Source: Diacronema lutheri
Taxonomy: Eukaryota; Haptophyta; Pavlovophyceae; Pavlovales; Pavlovaceae
Length of the DNA: 64,000 nucleotides
Reading direction: 5' to 3'
Assembly: GCA_019448385.1 (NCBI GenBank)
Contig: JAGTXO010000030.1
Location: forward strand, 372,001 to 436,000
In this document: piece after piece, positions 50,400 through 59,091 of the stretch
Layout: the number at the start of each line of letters is the position of its first letter
How positions within the stretch are numbered: position 1 is the first letter of the stretch
Made by a program: the position numbers and the translations under genes
Notes under the pieces: generated by a model
Databases searched by the model: none
Seen by the model: the letters and a program-made list of their open reading frames with translations, nothing else
What the model was told of the DNA's origin: nothing

Positions 50400-50510
50400 A
50401 TGGGGATCCCGGACGTGAGTGCGCAAGACGGCTTGTCTCAAATTTACAGCAAAACCAGGGTTGTCACGTCTTGTCAGTTGTGTGTCCCGGACGTGAGTGC
50501 GCAAGTCGGA
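50400..50510. promoter_or_regulatory. Pair of direct repeats upstream of the receptor gene
   Basis: A 20-base word beginning CCCGGACGTG occurs at about 50408-50427 and 50488-50507, in the same orientation and 80 bases apart, between the receptor start and the next gene's 3' end. It is a possible regulatory element. Confidence 0.5.
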
Positions 50511-50578
50511 ATGACGCAATCGACTGGTCGCTACGTGTTCCTGTCTCTCCGCGCCTCTCGGCGCGCAACTCCTGTCCC

Positions 50579-51329
50579 TCACTTGCCGCCAAAGAGGCCG
50601 CTGAAAAAGTTGCCCGGCTTCTTCGCGGGCTCAGGCGCGGGCGCGGCCTTCTGCTGCTTCGGCGCGCCGCCAAAGCGGAAGTTCAGGCCGCCCTTGGGGG
50701 GCGTGGACGCGGGCGCGGCCTTCTGCTGCTTCGGCGCGGCGCCAAAGCGGAAGCCGCCCGCCGCGCCCGAGATTCGCGCGGACGCCTCGCGCTGCCGCTT
50801 GAGCTCGGCCTCCTTCTCCTTGAGCATCTGCTCGTACTCCTTGGATTGGCGGTAAGAGGAGCGGCCGCCCTCGGCGCGCACATAGTTGTTCTTGTTGCCC
50901 GTCTCCTTGTCCGGGAAGCGGTACGCCTTCTTGTCGCCCATCGCCTTGGCCTCGTCCGCCGCGCGGAAGTCGAGCACGCGCGAGCGGAACGTGGTCACGC
51001 CGTTCACGGCGAGGTTCTTGCCTTGCGACTGCGCGCGCTCCTTGGCCTTGAGCTGCTCGTACTGCTCCTTGCTCATCCCCGAAGGCACGTCTGGCACACG
51101 TGCGCGCGTGCGTCCGCCCATGCGCGCCGCGCGCGCCCGTCGGCAAAGCGCGGACGCGCGGACGCGCGGACGCGCGGCGGTGGGCGCGCGGCCGTCGCTG
51201 GCCGCGGCGCGGCGCACAGCCCATCGTAGCGCGTGCCCTCGACGCGCACGTCGCCGGCGACGCCGCCTGCCTTCCGCCGAGCGGGCCGTTCACGAAGCCG
51301 GCCGCGAGCAGCACCGCGACGATGGCCAT
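50579..51329 (-). CDS. Small protein with presequence and coiled coil
   Basis: Exons 51218-51329 and 50579-51090 join across intron 51091-51217 (GTGCGC...CCAG), giving 207 residues. Exon 1 encodes a signal-peptide-like start (MAIVAVLLAAGFVNG) and a short basic, Ala-rich stretch, suggesting plastid or secretory targeting. Exon 2 starts near SGMSKEQYEQLKAKER and has a charged helix (KEYEQMLKEKEAELKRQREA). It then has two near-copies of a Phe-rich motif, GFRFGAAPKQQKAAPA and NFRFGGAPKQQKAAPA, and ends FFSGLFGGK. Family not recognised. Confidence 0.6.
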
Positions 51330-51434
51330 GATGGTGGAAGATTCGAGAAGGTTGGGCGCCGACGAACACGAAACACGGAAACAGTGACGCTATTATACTT
51401 TATACTTTTGTATGATATTTTAACATATTTTTCC
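51330..51434. promoter_or_regulatory. AT-rich divergent promoter region
   Basis: 105 bases between two divergent ATGs. The right half is strongly AT-rich (ATTATACTTTATACTTTTG), with TATA-like words about 30-45 bases from the plus-strand start. Confidence 0.45.
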
Positions 51435-52247
51435 ATGGCGGGCACCAGCACAAGGTTGTCTGCCGCGGCGTGCCTCCTCGCCGTCGCGTCGGCCCTTCCG
51501 AGACCAACGTCGCACATAACCGGGCTTGCCCCGTCGTGGCGCGCCGATCGTCCTCGCCAGCACCTGATGGACATCCCCAAGCGCGTGCGGAAGCGCCTCA
51601 CGTTCACGACAGCCGACGGCGGGCACACTGTGCACGTCGTCAAGAGCGAGAACGAGAGCGTGCAGCACGTGCTGATGAAGGCGCTGCTGTGGGCGATGCA
51701 CGCGGACGCTTATCCGGCCGTCCAGATCGAGCGCGAAATCGGCGACCGCTACACGCCCGACTGCGTCTCGCTCGACGCCACGTCAGGCGAGCCGCTCTTT
51801 TGGGGCGAGTGCGGGCGCGTCGAGCTAAGCAAGGTCGCGTCAATCGTCGAGCGCTTCCAGCTAGCGCACGTGGTGATTGCCAAGTGGGGCATCAACCCGG
51901 TGGGCTACGCCGCACAGCTCGCGCGCGTCGTCGCCGACGGCCGCGTGGACACGCCGGACCCCCAGATCGCGCCGCATCTCGCCCTTGACGCGCCGCGCAA
52001 AGGCGCTGGCCCAGGTGCTGTCGAGGTGGTTTCCGTGCCTGAGGACAGCGAGGCGCGTTTCTTCGCGCCGCTCGACCATGCCGGATCGGGCAGCACCTAC
52101 GTCGTCACGCCCGACCGCTCGCAGCTCCAGTGGGTGCGCGTCTGGCCGGACGTTGGCGCGGCAGCGGCCGCAGGCGTGTCGCCCGCGGGCCGCGCATCGT
52201 CCACCGCCTCCTCCAACGCGCGGCCGTCGCATCGAGGCGACGAGTAA
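51435..52247 (+). CDS. YaeQ/PD-(D/E)XK nuclease-like protein with signal peptide
   Basis: 270 residues. MAGTSTRLSAAACLLAVASALP is a clear signal or organelle presequence. The core reads SENESVQHVLMKALLWAMHADAYPAVQIE, DRYTPDCVSLD and PLFWGECGRVELSKVASIVERF. This order, a helix, an Asp strand, then W-x-E-x-G and a Lys-bearing helix, resembles the bacterial YaeQ family, a PD-(D/E)XK-fold group. The lysine of the classical active site is not clear, so activity is doubtful. The C-terminal 60 residues are disordered. Confidence 0.45.
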   Translation: MAGTSTRLSAAACLLAVASALPRPTSHITGLAPSWRADRPRQHLMDIPKRVRKRLTFTTADGGHTVHVVKSENESVQHVLMKALLWAMHADAYPAVQIEREIGDRYTPDCVSLDATSGEPLFWGECGRVELSKVASIVERFQLAHVVIAKWGINPVGYAAQLARVVADGRVDTPDPQIAPHLALDAPRKGAGPGAVEVVSVPEDSEARFFAPLDHAGSGSTYVVTPDRSQLQWVRVWPDVGAAAAAGVSPAGRASSTASSNARPSHRGDE

Positions 52248-52308
52248 ACAGATTTTTAAAAATGGCTCGGCAAGCGAAAACAGCTGCCGGTCGAGGTGTT
52301 CCCCCCAC

Positions 52309-53364
52309 ATGCGCGCTGCACGGCTGCTCACGCTTGCCGCGCTCGTCGAGGCGCGCGGCGGGGGCGGTGCGCGCTCCTTCGCGCCGTGCGCGTCGCGCGC
52401 GCTGCGCCGCGCGTTGCCGTCGCGCATGCTGCTGCCCGACGACGCAGCCGTGGCAGCCGACGCCGCCGCACGTACGGCGGCCGCCGCCGCCGTCGCCGCA
52501 CCGGGCGCGATGGTGGTGCCGGGCGTGAGCGCGGGCGCGGCGCCGTGGGTGGCGCTCGGCATTGCGCTGCCCACGCTCGCCGTCCTCCGCGCTGTCGCCG
52601 CCGACGCTCGCGCCATCGGCTGGGAGCGCGCGCGCCCTCGCCGCTTCCTCATCCGGTGGTGCGCGCCGCGCGCCGCGCGCTATGAGCTGCCAACGGGCGG
52701 GAGCGCGCTGATGGTGGCGGGCGAGGGGAACGCCGAGGCCTTCTCGTCGCTACAGGAGTGCCTCGCCCTCGGCCGCCAGCTCGAGCGCACGTTTGCCCGC
52801 GCCGGCGGCGCCAGCACGCGCGGCGCGACCGTCGCGCTCCGCTTTGACGCGGCAGGCAACCCGCTGCCCGCGGCTATGCGCGGCGCCGACGGCGCCGGCG
52901 CCGGCGTGAGTGGGCCGCCGCGCGCGCGCGCGCCGACCGGCCCGCCACTCTCCTACCGCATCTACGAGGTGCGGCAGGCGGTCGAGGGCGTGCGCGCGGG
53001 CGAAGGCGACGACAGCGGCGGAACGACCGCCCTTGTCGTGCGCGGCAGCTTTCCAAAGGCGGTCAATGCGCGCGGCAGCCACGTGCGCGCGTCCGCCGAC
53101 GCCGCGCGCGTCTCGCGCGACCCGCTCAGCGCCGACTCGCTCGGCGACGCGTGGCGCGAGGTCTTCGAATCCTACTCGACGGAACTTGATGACGAATGGC
53201 TCCGTTTCAGACAATCACTCATGGAGGTGGGCGGCAGCCGGCTGCGCGTGGTGCGCGACGACGGCGAGGATGGCGAGGATGAGGACGACGACACGAACAG
53301 CGACGGTGGCGACGGCGACGGTGGCGACGGCGATGGCGGCGTGGGGTCGAGAGCGCGGCGGTAG
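52309..53364 (+). CDS. Nuclear PsaD-like plastid protein
   Basis: The first ATG in frame is 52309, giving 351 residues. A signal-like start is followed by ARSFAP, an ASAFAP-like plastid entry motif, and a predicted membrane helix near 75-95 (WVALGIALPTLAVL). From about residue 110 the sequence follows photosystem I subunit PsaD: FLIRW, YELPTGGSALM, GEGN, QECLALGRQL, YRIYEV and GSFPKAVNARG. A 45-residue insert divides the core, and an acidic Asp/Gly tail ends the protein. PsaD forms the ferredoxin dock on the stromal side of PSI. In red-lineage algae it is normally plastid-encoded, so this looks like a divergent extra paralogue. Confidence 0.6.
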   Translation: MRAARLLTLAALVEARGGGGARSFAPCASRALRRALPSRMLLPDDAAVAADAAARTAAAAAVAAPGAMVVPGVSAGAAPWVALGIALPTLAVLRAVAADARAIGWERARPRRFLIRWCAPRAARYELPTGGSALMVAGEGNAEAFSSLQECLALGRQLERTFARAGGASTRGATVALRFDAAGNPLPAAMRGADGAGAGVSGPPRARAPTGPPLSYRIYEVRQAVEGVRAGEGDDSGGTTALVVRGSFPKAVNARGSHVRASADAARVSRDPLSADSLGDAWREVFESYSTELDDEWLRFRQSLMEVGGSRLRVVRDDGEDGEDEDDDTNSDGGDGDGGDGDGGVGSRARR

Positions 53365-53540
53365 CTCCGGGCGCGCTGCGCGTCGATGGAGCTCGGCGCC
53401 TGCTGCACGACCGCGCCACTCGCACAGAGCGCACAGAGCGCTGTGCAGTGGCGCACTGCACAGCGGCACCGCAAATTGCAGCGCGGGCGTGCGCTCGCGC
53501 GATCGTCGGTGCGCGTGGCCTGCACGAGCTCGAAGAGGCC

Positions 53541-54115
53541 TCACATGCTCGTGAGGCGAACCGGCGTGGCCCACGGGTCGAGCACGAGCACAAGCACGAC
53601 GCGCCGAACCGCGTTGGAGAGCGTCCCCGTCGTGAAGAGCGCGTCGACGCCAAAGCTGGCGACGAACACGGCGTCCGCATCGCACACGGCCACGAGCAAT
53701 TTCCTGCAAACACCGTCTCCCCGCCCGTGTCTGCGCGCGTTTTTTTTTTAAAAAAAAAATATACACGCGCGGCACTGTGGCGGTCGGTGCGCTCGTCTGG
53801 CTGCTGATGGAGAAGCGAGGGGATAAGACGATGGTCACGTGCCGCGCCCGTGTTCGTGTCGACCGCGCTCACCGTCATGTCGCGTAGTGCTGCCTGATGC
53901 GGCGCTGCGGAAGCGAACGCCAGCGGGCAGCCAGAGGCCAAGTCCCAGTCAGCCGCGTCGGGCTGCACGAGCGGCGCGTCGGTCGAGAGGGGTGCAGTGC
54001 TCGTGTTGCCCGACGGCCGCGCACAGCGTTCCTCGGAGTTGGGTCTGGCTACCCGCTTGCCGCCATCGTCCGGCGTGTGCACTTCAAAGGTGCGACGGAC
54101 GTCATGACTCAACAT
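53541..54115 (-). CDS. Possible gene remnant, two coding-like blocks
   Basis: A C-terminal block (53541-53720) reads KLLVAVCDADAVFVASFGVD and on to RLTSM before a stop, and looks strongly coding. An upstream block from an ATG at 54115 (MLSHDVRRTFEVHTPDDGG) runs to about 53870, where GTGAGC could be a donor. The splice phases I tried do not agree, so the gene is either broken or has an unseen exon. A T10A10 tract lies between the blocks (53740-53759). The 5' side abuts a palindrome and the MULE. No family recognised. Confidence 0.35.
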
Positions 54116-54148
54116 TCGTCTGTGCACTTGTTCAAAACTCGAGATTTG

Positions 54149-54271
54149 CGCACGAATCTCGAGACTCGTCGACCAGTCTCGATATTCGTACAAGACTCGT
54201 CGACCAGTGTCGAGATTCGTACAAGAGTGTACGAATATCGAGACTGGTCGACGAGTCTCGAGATTCGTGCG
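54149..54271. repeat. 43-bp perfect palindrome arms beside the MULE
   Basis: Arms 54149-54191 and 54229-54271 are exact reverse complements. The 37-base spacer repeats part of the arm sequence (CTCGTCGACCAGT). It ends 8 bases before the left MULE terminal repeat. Confidence 0.9.
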
Positions 54272-54278
54272 TTCCTCG

Positions 54279-54621
54279 GCGCCCGTCGTGCAACGAGATA
54301 ATCTCCTGGGGAGATAATCTCCCGGGGAGACTATCTCCAGCCGCCATAAGCTGGAGACTGTCTCTTCAGGCCAAGAGACTAGTGCTAACGGCGCAGCACG
54401 CGCGCGCGAAAAAGGTGCGCGACGCGCGGCAGCGCGCGACGCGCGGCGGCGCGCGGCGCAGCGCGCACGCCGACCGCGCGCACCGCGCCGCGCGCACCGC
54501 GCCGCCCGATCGCGCTCTGCGCCGAGCTCACACGCGCCCGCGCGCGCCGCGCCCGCGCGCCGCGCGCCCGCGCGCGCCGCGCCGCGCGCCCGCGCCGCGC
54601 CGCGCGCAGCGTGATGCCGCT
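54279..54621 (+). repeat. MULE left terminal inverted repeat
   Basis: The outer 140 bases are rich in short ATAATCTCC-type words and the inner 200 bases are a GCGCGC-r low-complexity block. The transposase ATG (54614) lies at the inner edge. Confidence 0.9.
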
Positions 54622-57600
54622 CGGATCCATGTTTGGTCGCGCGGCGGCCAGCCTATTCTACGCGACGGGCGGCCCGTCATCCGCGCCGTCATCGCCGCGT
54701 TCGCCGCTGGTGTCGCCGCGTCGCGTAACAGCGTCGCCAAGCCCTTTGCCGCCGGCGCAGCCGGCGATGACGTCGCCGACGCGGCAGGAGGGCCGCGGCA
54801 AGTCGCCGACGCCGACGCGGTCGAGCCCGCGGCTCTTAAGCCGGTCGCCCTCCGCCGCATCACCCGCCGCCGTCGCCACTGCCGCCGCTGCCGCCGCGGA
54901 TGACTTCGCGGAGATCAAGGACCCGCGCCGCGAGCTCGTTGCGGGCAACGCGGCCTTCGACAAGCTCCAGATCCAGGTGCCCTCCGACCTGCCGAGGGGT
55001 CCGTGGCCCAAATTTGAGGACGCGAACAATTGCTTGCAGGCGTGGGCGCTCCGGAACGGCTTCAGGCTCGTCTTCACGACATCGGTGCGGCGCCCGACAA
55101 GCAGAGCGGGAGCCAAGCGCTACCTCAACTGCTGGTACGCAAAGGCGGCCCCGAGCGGGGCGACGGCACGCGCAACCACGGCCAAGGGCGACCGCTGCGA
55201 GAAGTGCTACTTCTTCATCTTCCTCGAGGAATCGCTCCAGGGCTGGGCCATCCTCAACGCCAACTTCACCCATTCCGACCACACACTCTCCGACCCGTTG
55301 GGCGAGAAGGCGGCAAACGCGCTCGCGGCCGCAGGCAAGGGCAAGATCCCAAACTCGCTCACAGAGCTCGGCAAGGCGCTGCGACGCGGTGGGCTGTCGG
55401 GGTCCGACATAAACAAGGTGCTGTCGAGCGAGGCCGAGGCCAAGCAGATTCCAAAGACGTGGAATGCCGACGACATCTACAATTGCTTCTGCCGCGGCAC
55501 GAACGAGTAGAACTTGTTCGACGCGCAGCTCTTCAGCGAGCGGCTGCGCGAGCGGGAGCGCTGCACGGGCTGCGCGCACGAGCTCAAGCTGTCGTTGTCC
55601 AACGAGCTGGTCGCCGCCTTCTGGGTGGCCGATGGCGGCGCCGAGCGATGGGCCGCGCTCCGCGACGCCAAGGTCGTGCTCTACGACACCAAGCACGGCA
55701 CTAACAAGTACCGGTGTAAGCTTGGCTGCTGGACGTCCGTCGACGAGAACGGCGACACGCGGATTATCGCCTTCTCGCTCGTCGACGAGGGTGAGTCGAA
55801 GGAGTCCTTCACCTGGGCCTTCCAGCAGTTTGCCAAGCACCTCTCGCCGCCCTCCGTCATCTTCACAGACGGCGACGTCGGCATGGCGGGCGCGATAGAG
55901 ACTGTCTTCAGCAAGGTGGGCACGGTGCACCTGCTGTGCGTGTACCACATCTACACCAACGTCTACAAGCACATGCACGGACTCATCCGCGACAAGAAGG
56001 AGTGGCGCACGTTCGTGTCGAAGTTCTGGTCGATCGCGAAGAAGACAGACATCCGGTCGGTCGATGACTTTCACAGAGACTGGGTCGCCCTCACCAACCT
56101 CGCGACCGGCTCGCGAGGTGGCTCGGATGACGAGCGCCGCAAGGCGCTCAAATGGCTCGCCAACCTCGGAACTCGCGCGTCAAAGTGGGCGGCGCGCTGG
56201 ACGTGGCAAAAGCTGACGCTCGGCATCCACTCGACGCAGCGCGCTGAGGCGTTGCACAGCGCTTTCTCGCACATCATCCGCAACTCGGACAACCTCGCTA
56301 CGCTGTTTGACAAGCTCGAGCGCTTTGAGGACAACCAGGCCATCGTCAAGCAGATGAAGAACGAGCGCGTCGCGCTGGTCCATGTGAGCGCACGTGCAGC
56401 AGCATCCGCGCGCGCCCTGCATCCTCAGCACTCGCGCGCGCCGCGCGCCTCGCGCATGTCCCACCCGCCCTTTCCCTCCTTACCCTCTCCACCTAATCCT
56501 TCCCCCTTTCACCCCTACACGCAGGGCTTGCCTATGAACAGCGATGTTGCGCTCGTGAAGAACTTGCTCGCAAAGATCCTCACGCCGCACGCGTTGATGC
56601 GGGTGCGTAAGCAGGCGAGCCTCTCGCTTAACTATTGCGTGACGCAAGCCGACGTGGGCGGCGTGGGCGGCAGCGCGCAGGGCTTGTCGACATCGACCAA
56701 GTGGCGTGTGCAGGTGATCGGCGCGGTCGAGCTAACGCGTGGCGAGGACGAGGAGGAGGCTGCGCAAGACGCGCTGCTAAACGGCATTGATGTGCGTGTG
56801 GTTCCACCATACGTCCTGCACTCCGATCTCGGGCAACTCACGGACGACATCTCGCACGAGGTCACCATCTCGAGCTGCACGTGCCAGCTGCCGAGCTGCT
56901 CTGGGCTTCCGTGCCGGCATCAGCTCGCAGTCTACCAAATGCTGCTCTCGGCCGGCACGGAGGACGTCGGCAGCCTCACTGCCTTCGTCACAACCCAGGT
57001 CGCGCCCATATGGCTGGCGAACAGCCACACGGACGCAAAGGTAATCTTTTACGCGACGCGCACCAGCGCAGCGTGCAACGGCTCATGATCGCCACGGATC
57101 GCCCGACGTCTCGCACCGCCACGCGCGCCCGCCGCCACTCGCGCAGCGCGCCGGCGTGTTCACAGAGTGGCTGCTCCGCGAGCGAGGCCGCATTGTCGAC
57201 AGATCGGCCCCCAGCAGCTCGCGCGACATCACGTTTACGCAAAGCGAGCTCGCCTCCTACGCGTTGGGGCAGCTCCGGCCCATAACTCAGCTGATCGCGC
57301 AGAGCGAGCAAGACATGATGGACTTCCTCAATTACGTCAACAAGTGGCCGAAGCTGGCAGCGCTCAAAGGTATGCCTTGCGTGGTATGCGCGTGGGCGAC
57401 GTGCGCTTGGCTGCAGGCCGGGCCGTCCTTCTTGCCCAAGTGTTTGATGCATTGGCGCCTGCATTGCGCGCGCACCGCCCGCTGATCGATAACGCGCAGG
57501 CGGCAACGTCGCGGCCAAGAAGAAGCGCAAAGGCAAGGACCCAACGCGCGATAAGGCAGGCGAGCACGAGGTGGAAGACGATGACGGCGCCTTTGTCCTC

Positions 57601-57678
57601 AACCCGCCGGCGCACATCAAGCCGGGCGCGAAAAGGCAGAAGCGCCTCCCGGGCGTTCACGAACACGGCCGCAAATGA
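54614..57678 (+). CDS. MULE transposase with FAR1-like, DDE and SWIM domains
   Basis: The first part (54614-55510) has a FAR1/WRKY-GCM1-like zinc region (CEKCYFF...HSDH). After an in-frame TAG at 55508-55510 the same frame continues with the MULE domain: LYDTKHGTN, IFTDGDVGMAGAI and a RAEALHS glutamate, then the SWIM finger CTCQLPSCSGLPCRH. Introns fit at 56384-56524 (GTGAGC), 57041-57146 (GTAATC) and 57370-57499 (GTATGC). The last exon ends with a KKKRKGK nuclear signal and stops at 57678. The TAG means a recently inactivated copy, a read-through stop or an unseen small intron. The enzyme would cut and rejoin its own terminal repeats. Confidence 0.82.
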
Positions 57679-57984
57679 CACAAATGATCTTCAACGCGCG
57701 GCACTCTTTTGTTCAGTGCTGAGCTGGCGGACATCCTCGCGGGACCCGCGCACCGGAGCATACGCCAGCTCCTTGGTTCGTCTATAAACTTGATAGCTCG
57801 TTCACGGTCACGCCGCGCGCGCCAGCCGCGGGACATCGCGCCGCGCTACACGCGCAGCGCCACGCGCGCCGCGCGCGCCGCGCGCGCTCTCGCGTATGTG
57901 TGCATCCTCCGAGCATTGTAACCGCGGGGCGTCATTCGAGCATACATCGAAGCCGCCTGGTTGTCGCCGTGTGGCCACCTCCAA

Positions 57985-58331
57985 GCGGCATCACGCTGCG
58001 CGCGGCGCGGCGCGGCGCGGGCGCGCGGCGCGGCGCGCGCGGGCGCGCGGCGCGCGGGCGCGGCGCGCGCGGGCGCGTGTGAGCTCGGCGCAGAGCGCGA
58101 TCGGGCGGCGCGGTGCGCGCGGCGCGGTGCGCGCGGTCGGCGTGCGCGCTGCGCCGCGCGCCGCCGCGCGTCGCGCGCTGCCGCGCGTCGCGCACCTTTT
58201 TCGCGCGCGCGTGCTGCGCCGTTAGCACTAGTCTCTTGGCCTGAAGAGACAGTCTCCAGCTTATGGCGGCTGGAGATAGTCTCCCCGGGAGATTATCTCC
58301 CCAGGAGATTATCTCGTTGCACGACGGGCGC
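57985..58331 (-). repeat. MULE right terminal inverted repeat
   Basis: Reverse complement of the left repeat, differing by a short length change in the GC-rich block. Confidence 0.9.
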
Positions 58332-58371
58332 AACTCTACCCCCCATACTGCAAGCGATTTGGACCGGCACG

Positions 58372-58728
58372 ATGGCGGAACGGTTGCGTGGCGCGTTTTC
58401 CGACGCGGTCGCGGCCATTGCCGCTGAGGACATGACCGCGCGGGCGGAGGCCGGCGCCGCGCTCGCGCAGGCGTTTGAGCAGGTGGAGGCCGAGCTCGTC
58501 GTTGCCGAGCTCACCGCGCGCGCGCGCGCGTCGTCGGCGTCGCCCACGCTCGTTTCGGCAGATATAGCGCGCCTCGACGAGGATCTACGCAGAAAGGCTG
58601 ACCTCGTCGAGCGACTTTCGGCGCAAGTGCTCGACTGGCAACAGCGCTTGGAGACGCTCGCTTTTGAGAGCTCGCGCGCGCTGCGAACGGAGCCCTCCGC
58701 GCATGCAGAGCGACCACCGTTGCCGTGA
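58372..58728 (+). CDS. MED28-like coiled-coil protein
   Basis: 118 residues. The C-terminal helix DIARLDEDLRRKADLVERL and on to WQQRLETL resembles the metazoan/plant Mediator subunit MED28, which ends with L-x2-EL-x-RK-x2-LV and WQQ-x-LE. The N-terminal half is helical and Ala rich. Mediator links activators to RNA polymerase II in the nucleus. The match is short, so a generic coiled-coil protein is the alternative. The MULE sits 40 bases upstream and may have displaced its promoter. Confidence 0.45.
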   Translation: MAERLRGAFSDAVAAIAAEDMTARAEAGAALAQAFEQVEAELVVAELTARARASSASPTLVSADIARLDEDLRRKADLVERLSAQVLDWQQRLETLAFESSRALRTEPSAHAERPPLP

Positions 58729-59091
58729 CCACTTGCGCGCGTGGCTCGTCGACTCCCGCGGAGGCGCGAGCGCCCCTACAGGCCCCCCCCACTACAACCA
58801 CAAGTACGATGTCGCCCACAAGAAGGTCGTGTGCATGCATGCAGCAAACCAAAGGCAAGGGTCGCACGACGTGGCGCTCCGACGTGGCGGCCGCCCGTCG
58901 CCGTCCGGGCGCCGCCCGCCGCGCACGCCGGCACGATGAAGCGCCTGGCGCGTGCCGAGCACTCCACGGCCCAGAACGCTGGCCGACGGGAGCGGGCGAG
59001 CATCACTTGGTCGCGGCGCGACCACGCGCGCCCGGCGCCCGTCGCCAAGCCGCGCCACGCCGCTGCAGAGCGCACGCGCCGGTATGGGCGT
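58729..59091. other. Convergent intergenic interval
   Basis: 363 bases between the MED28-like stop and the Myb gene stop. Short open frames on both strands, none recognisable. Probably 3' UTRs. Confidence 0.4.

Larger units (their letters stand above)
54279..58331 (+). mobile_element. Mutator-like (MULE) DNA transposon
   Basis: A 4053-bp element with terminal inverted repeats of about 345 bp (54279-54621 and 57985-58331) that are almost identical, so insertion looks recent. Inside is a MULE transposase with DDE and SWIM motifs. The 9-base flanks (CGTTCCTCG and AACTCTACC) do not match, so no target-site duplication was found. The internal 57679-57984 holds no gene. The right end stops 40 bases before the MED28-like gene. 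Confidence 0.88.

Noticed and set aside
53740-53759. Poly-A tail of a retroposed sequence
   Set aside because: It is a symmetrical T10A10 block with no adjacent retroelement or target duplication.
54279-58331. Target-site duplication for the MULE
   Set aside because: The 9-base flanks, and one-base shifts of them, do not match.
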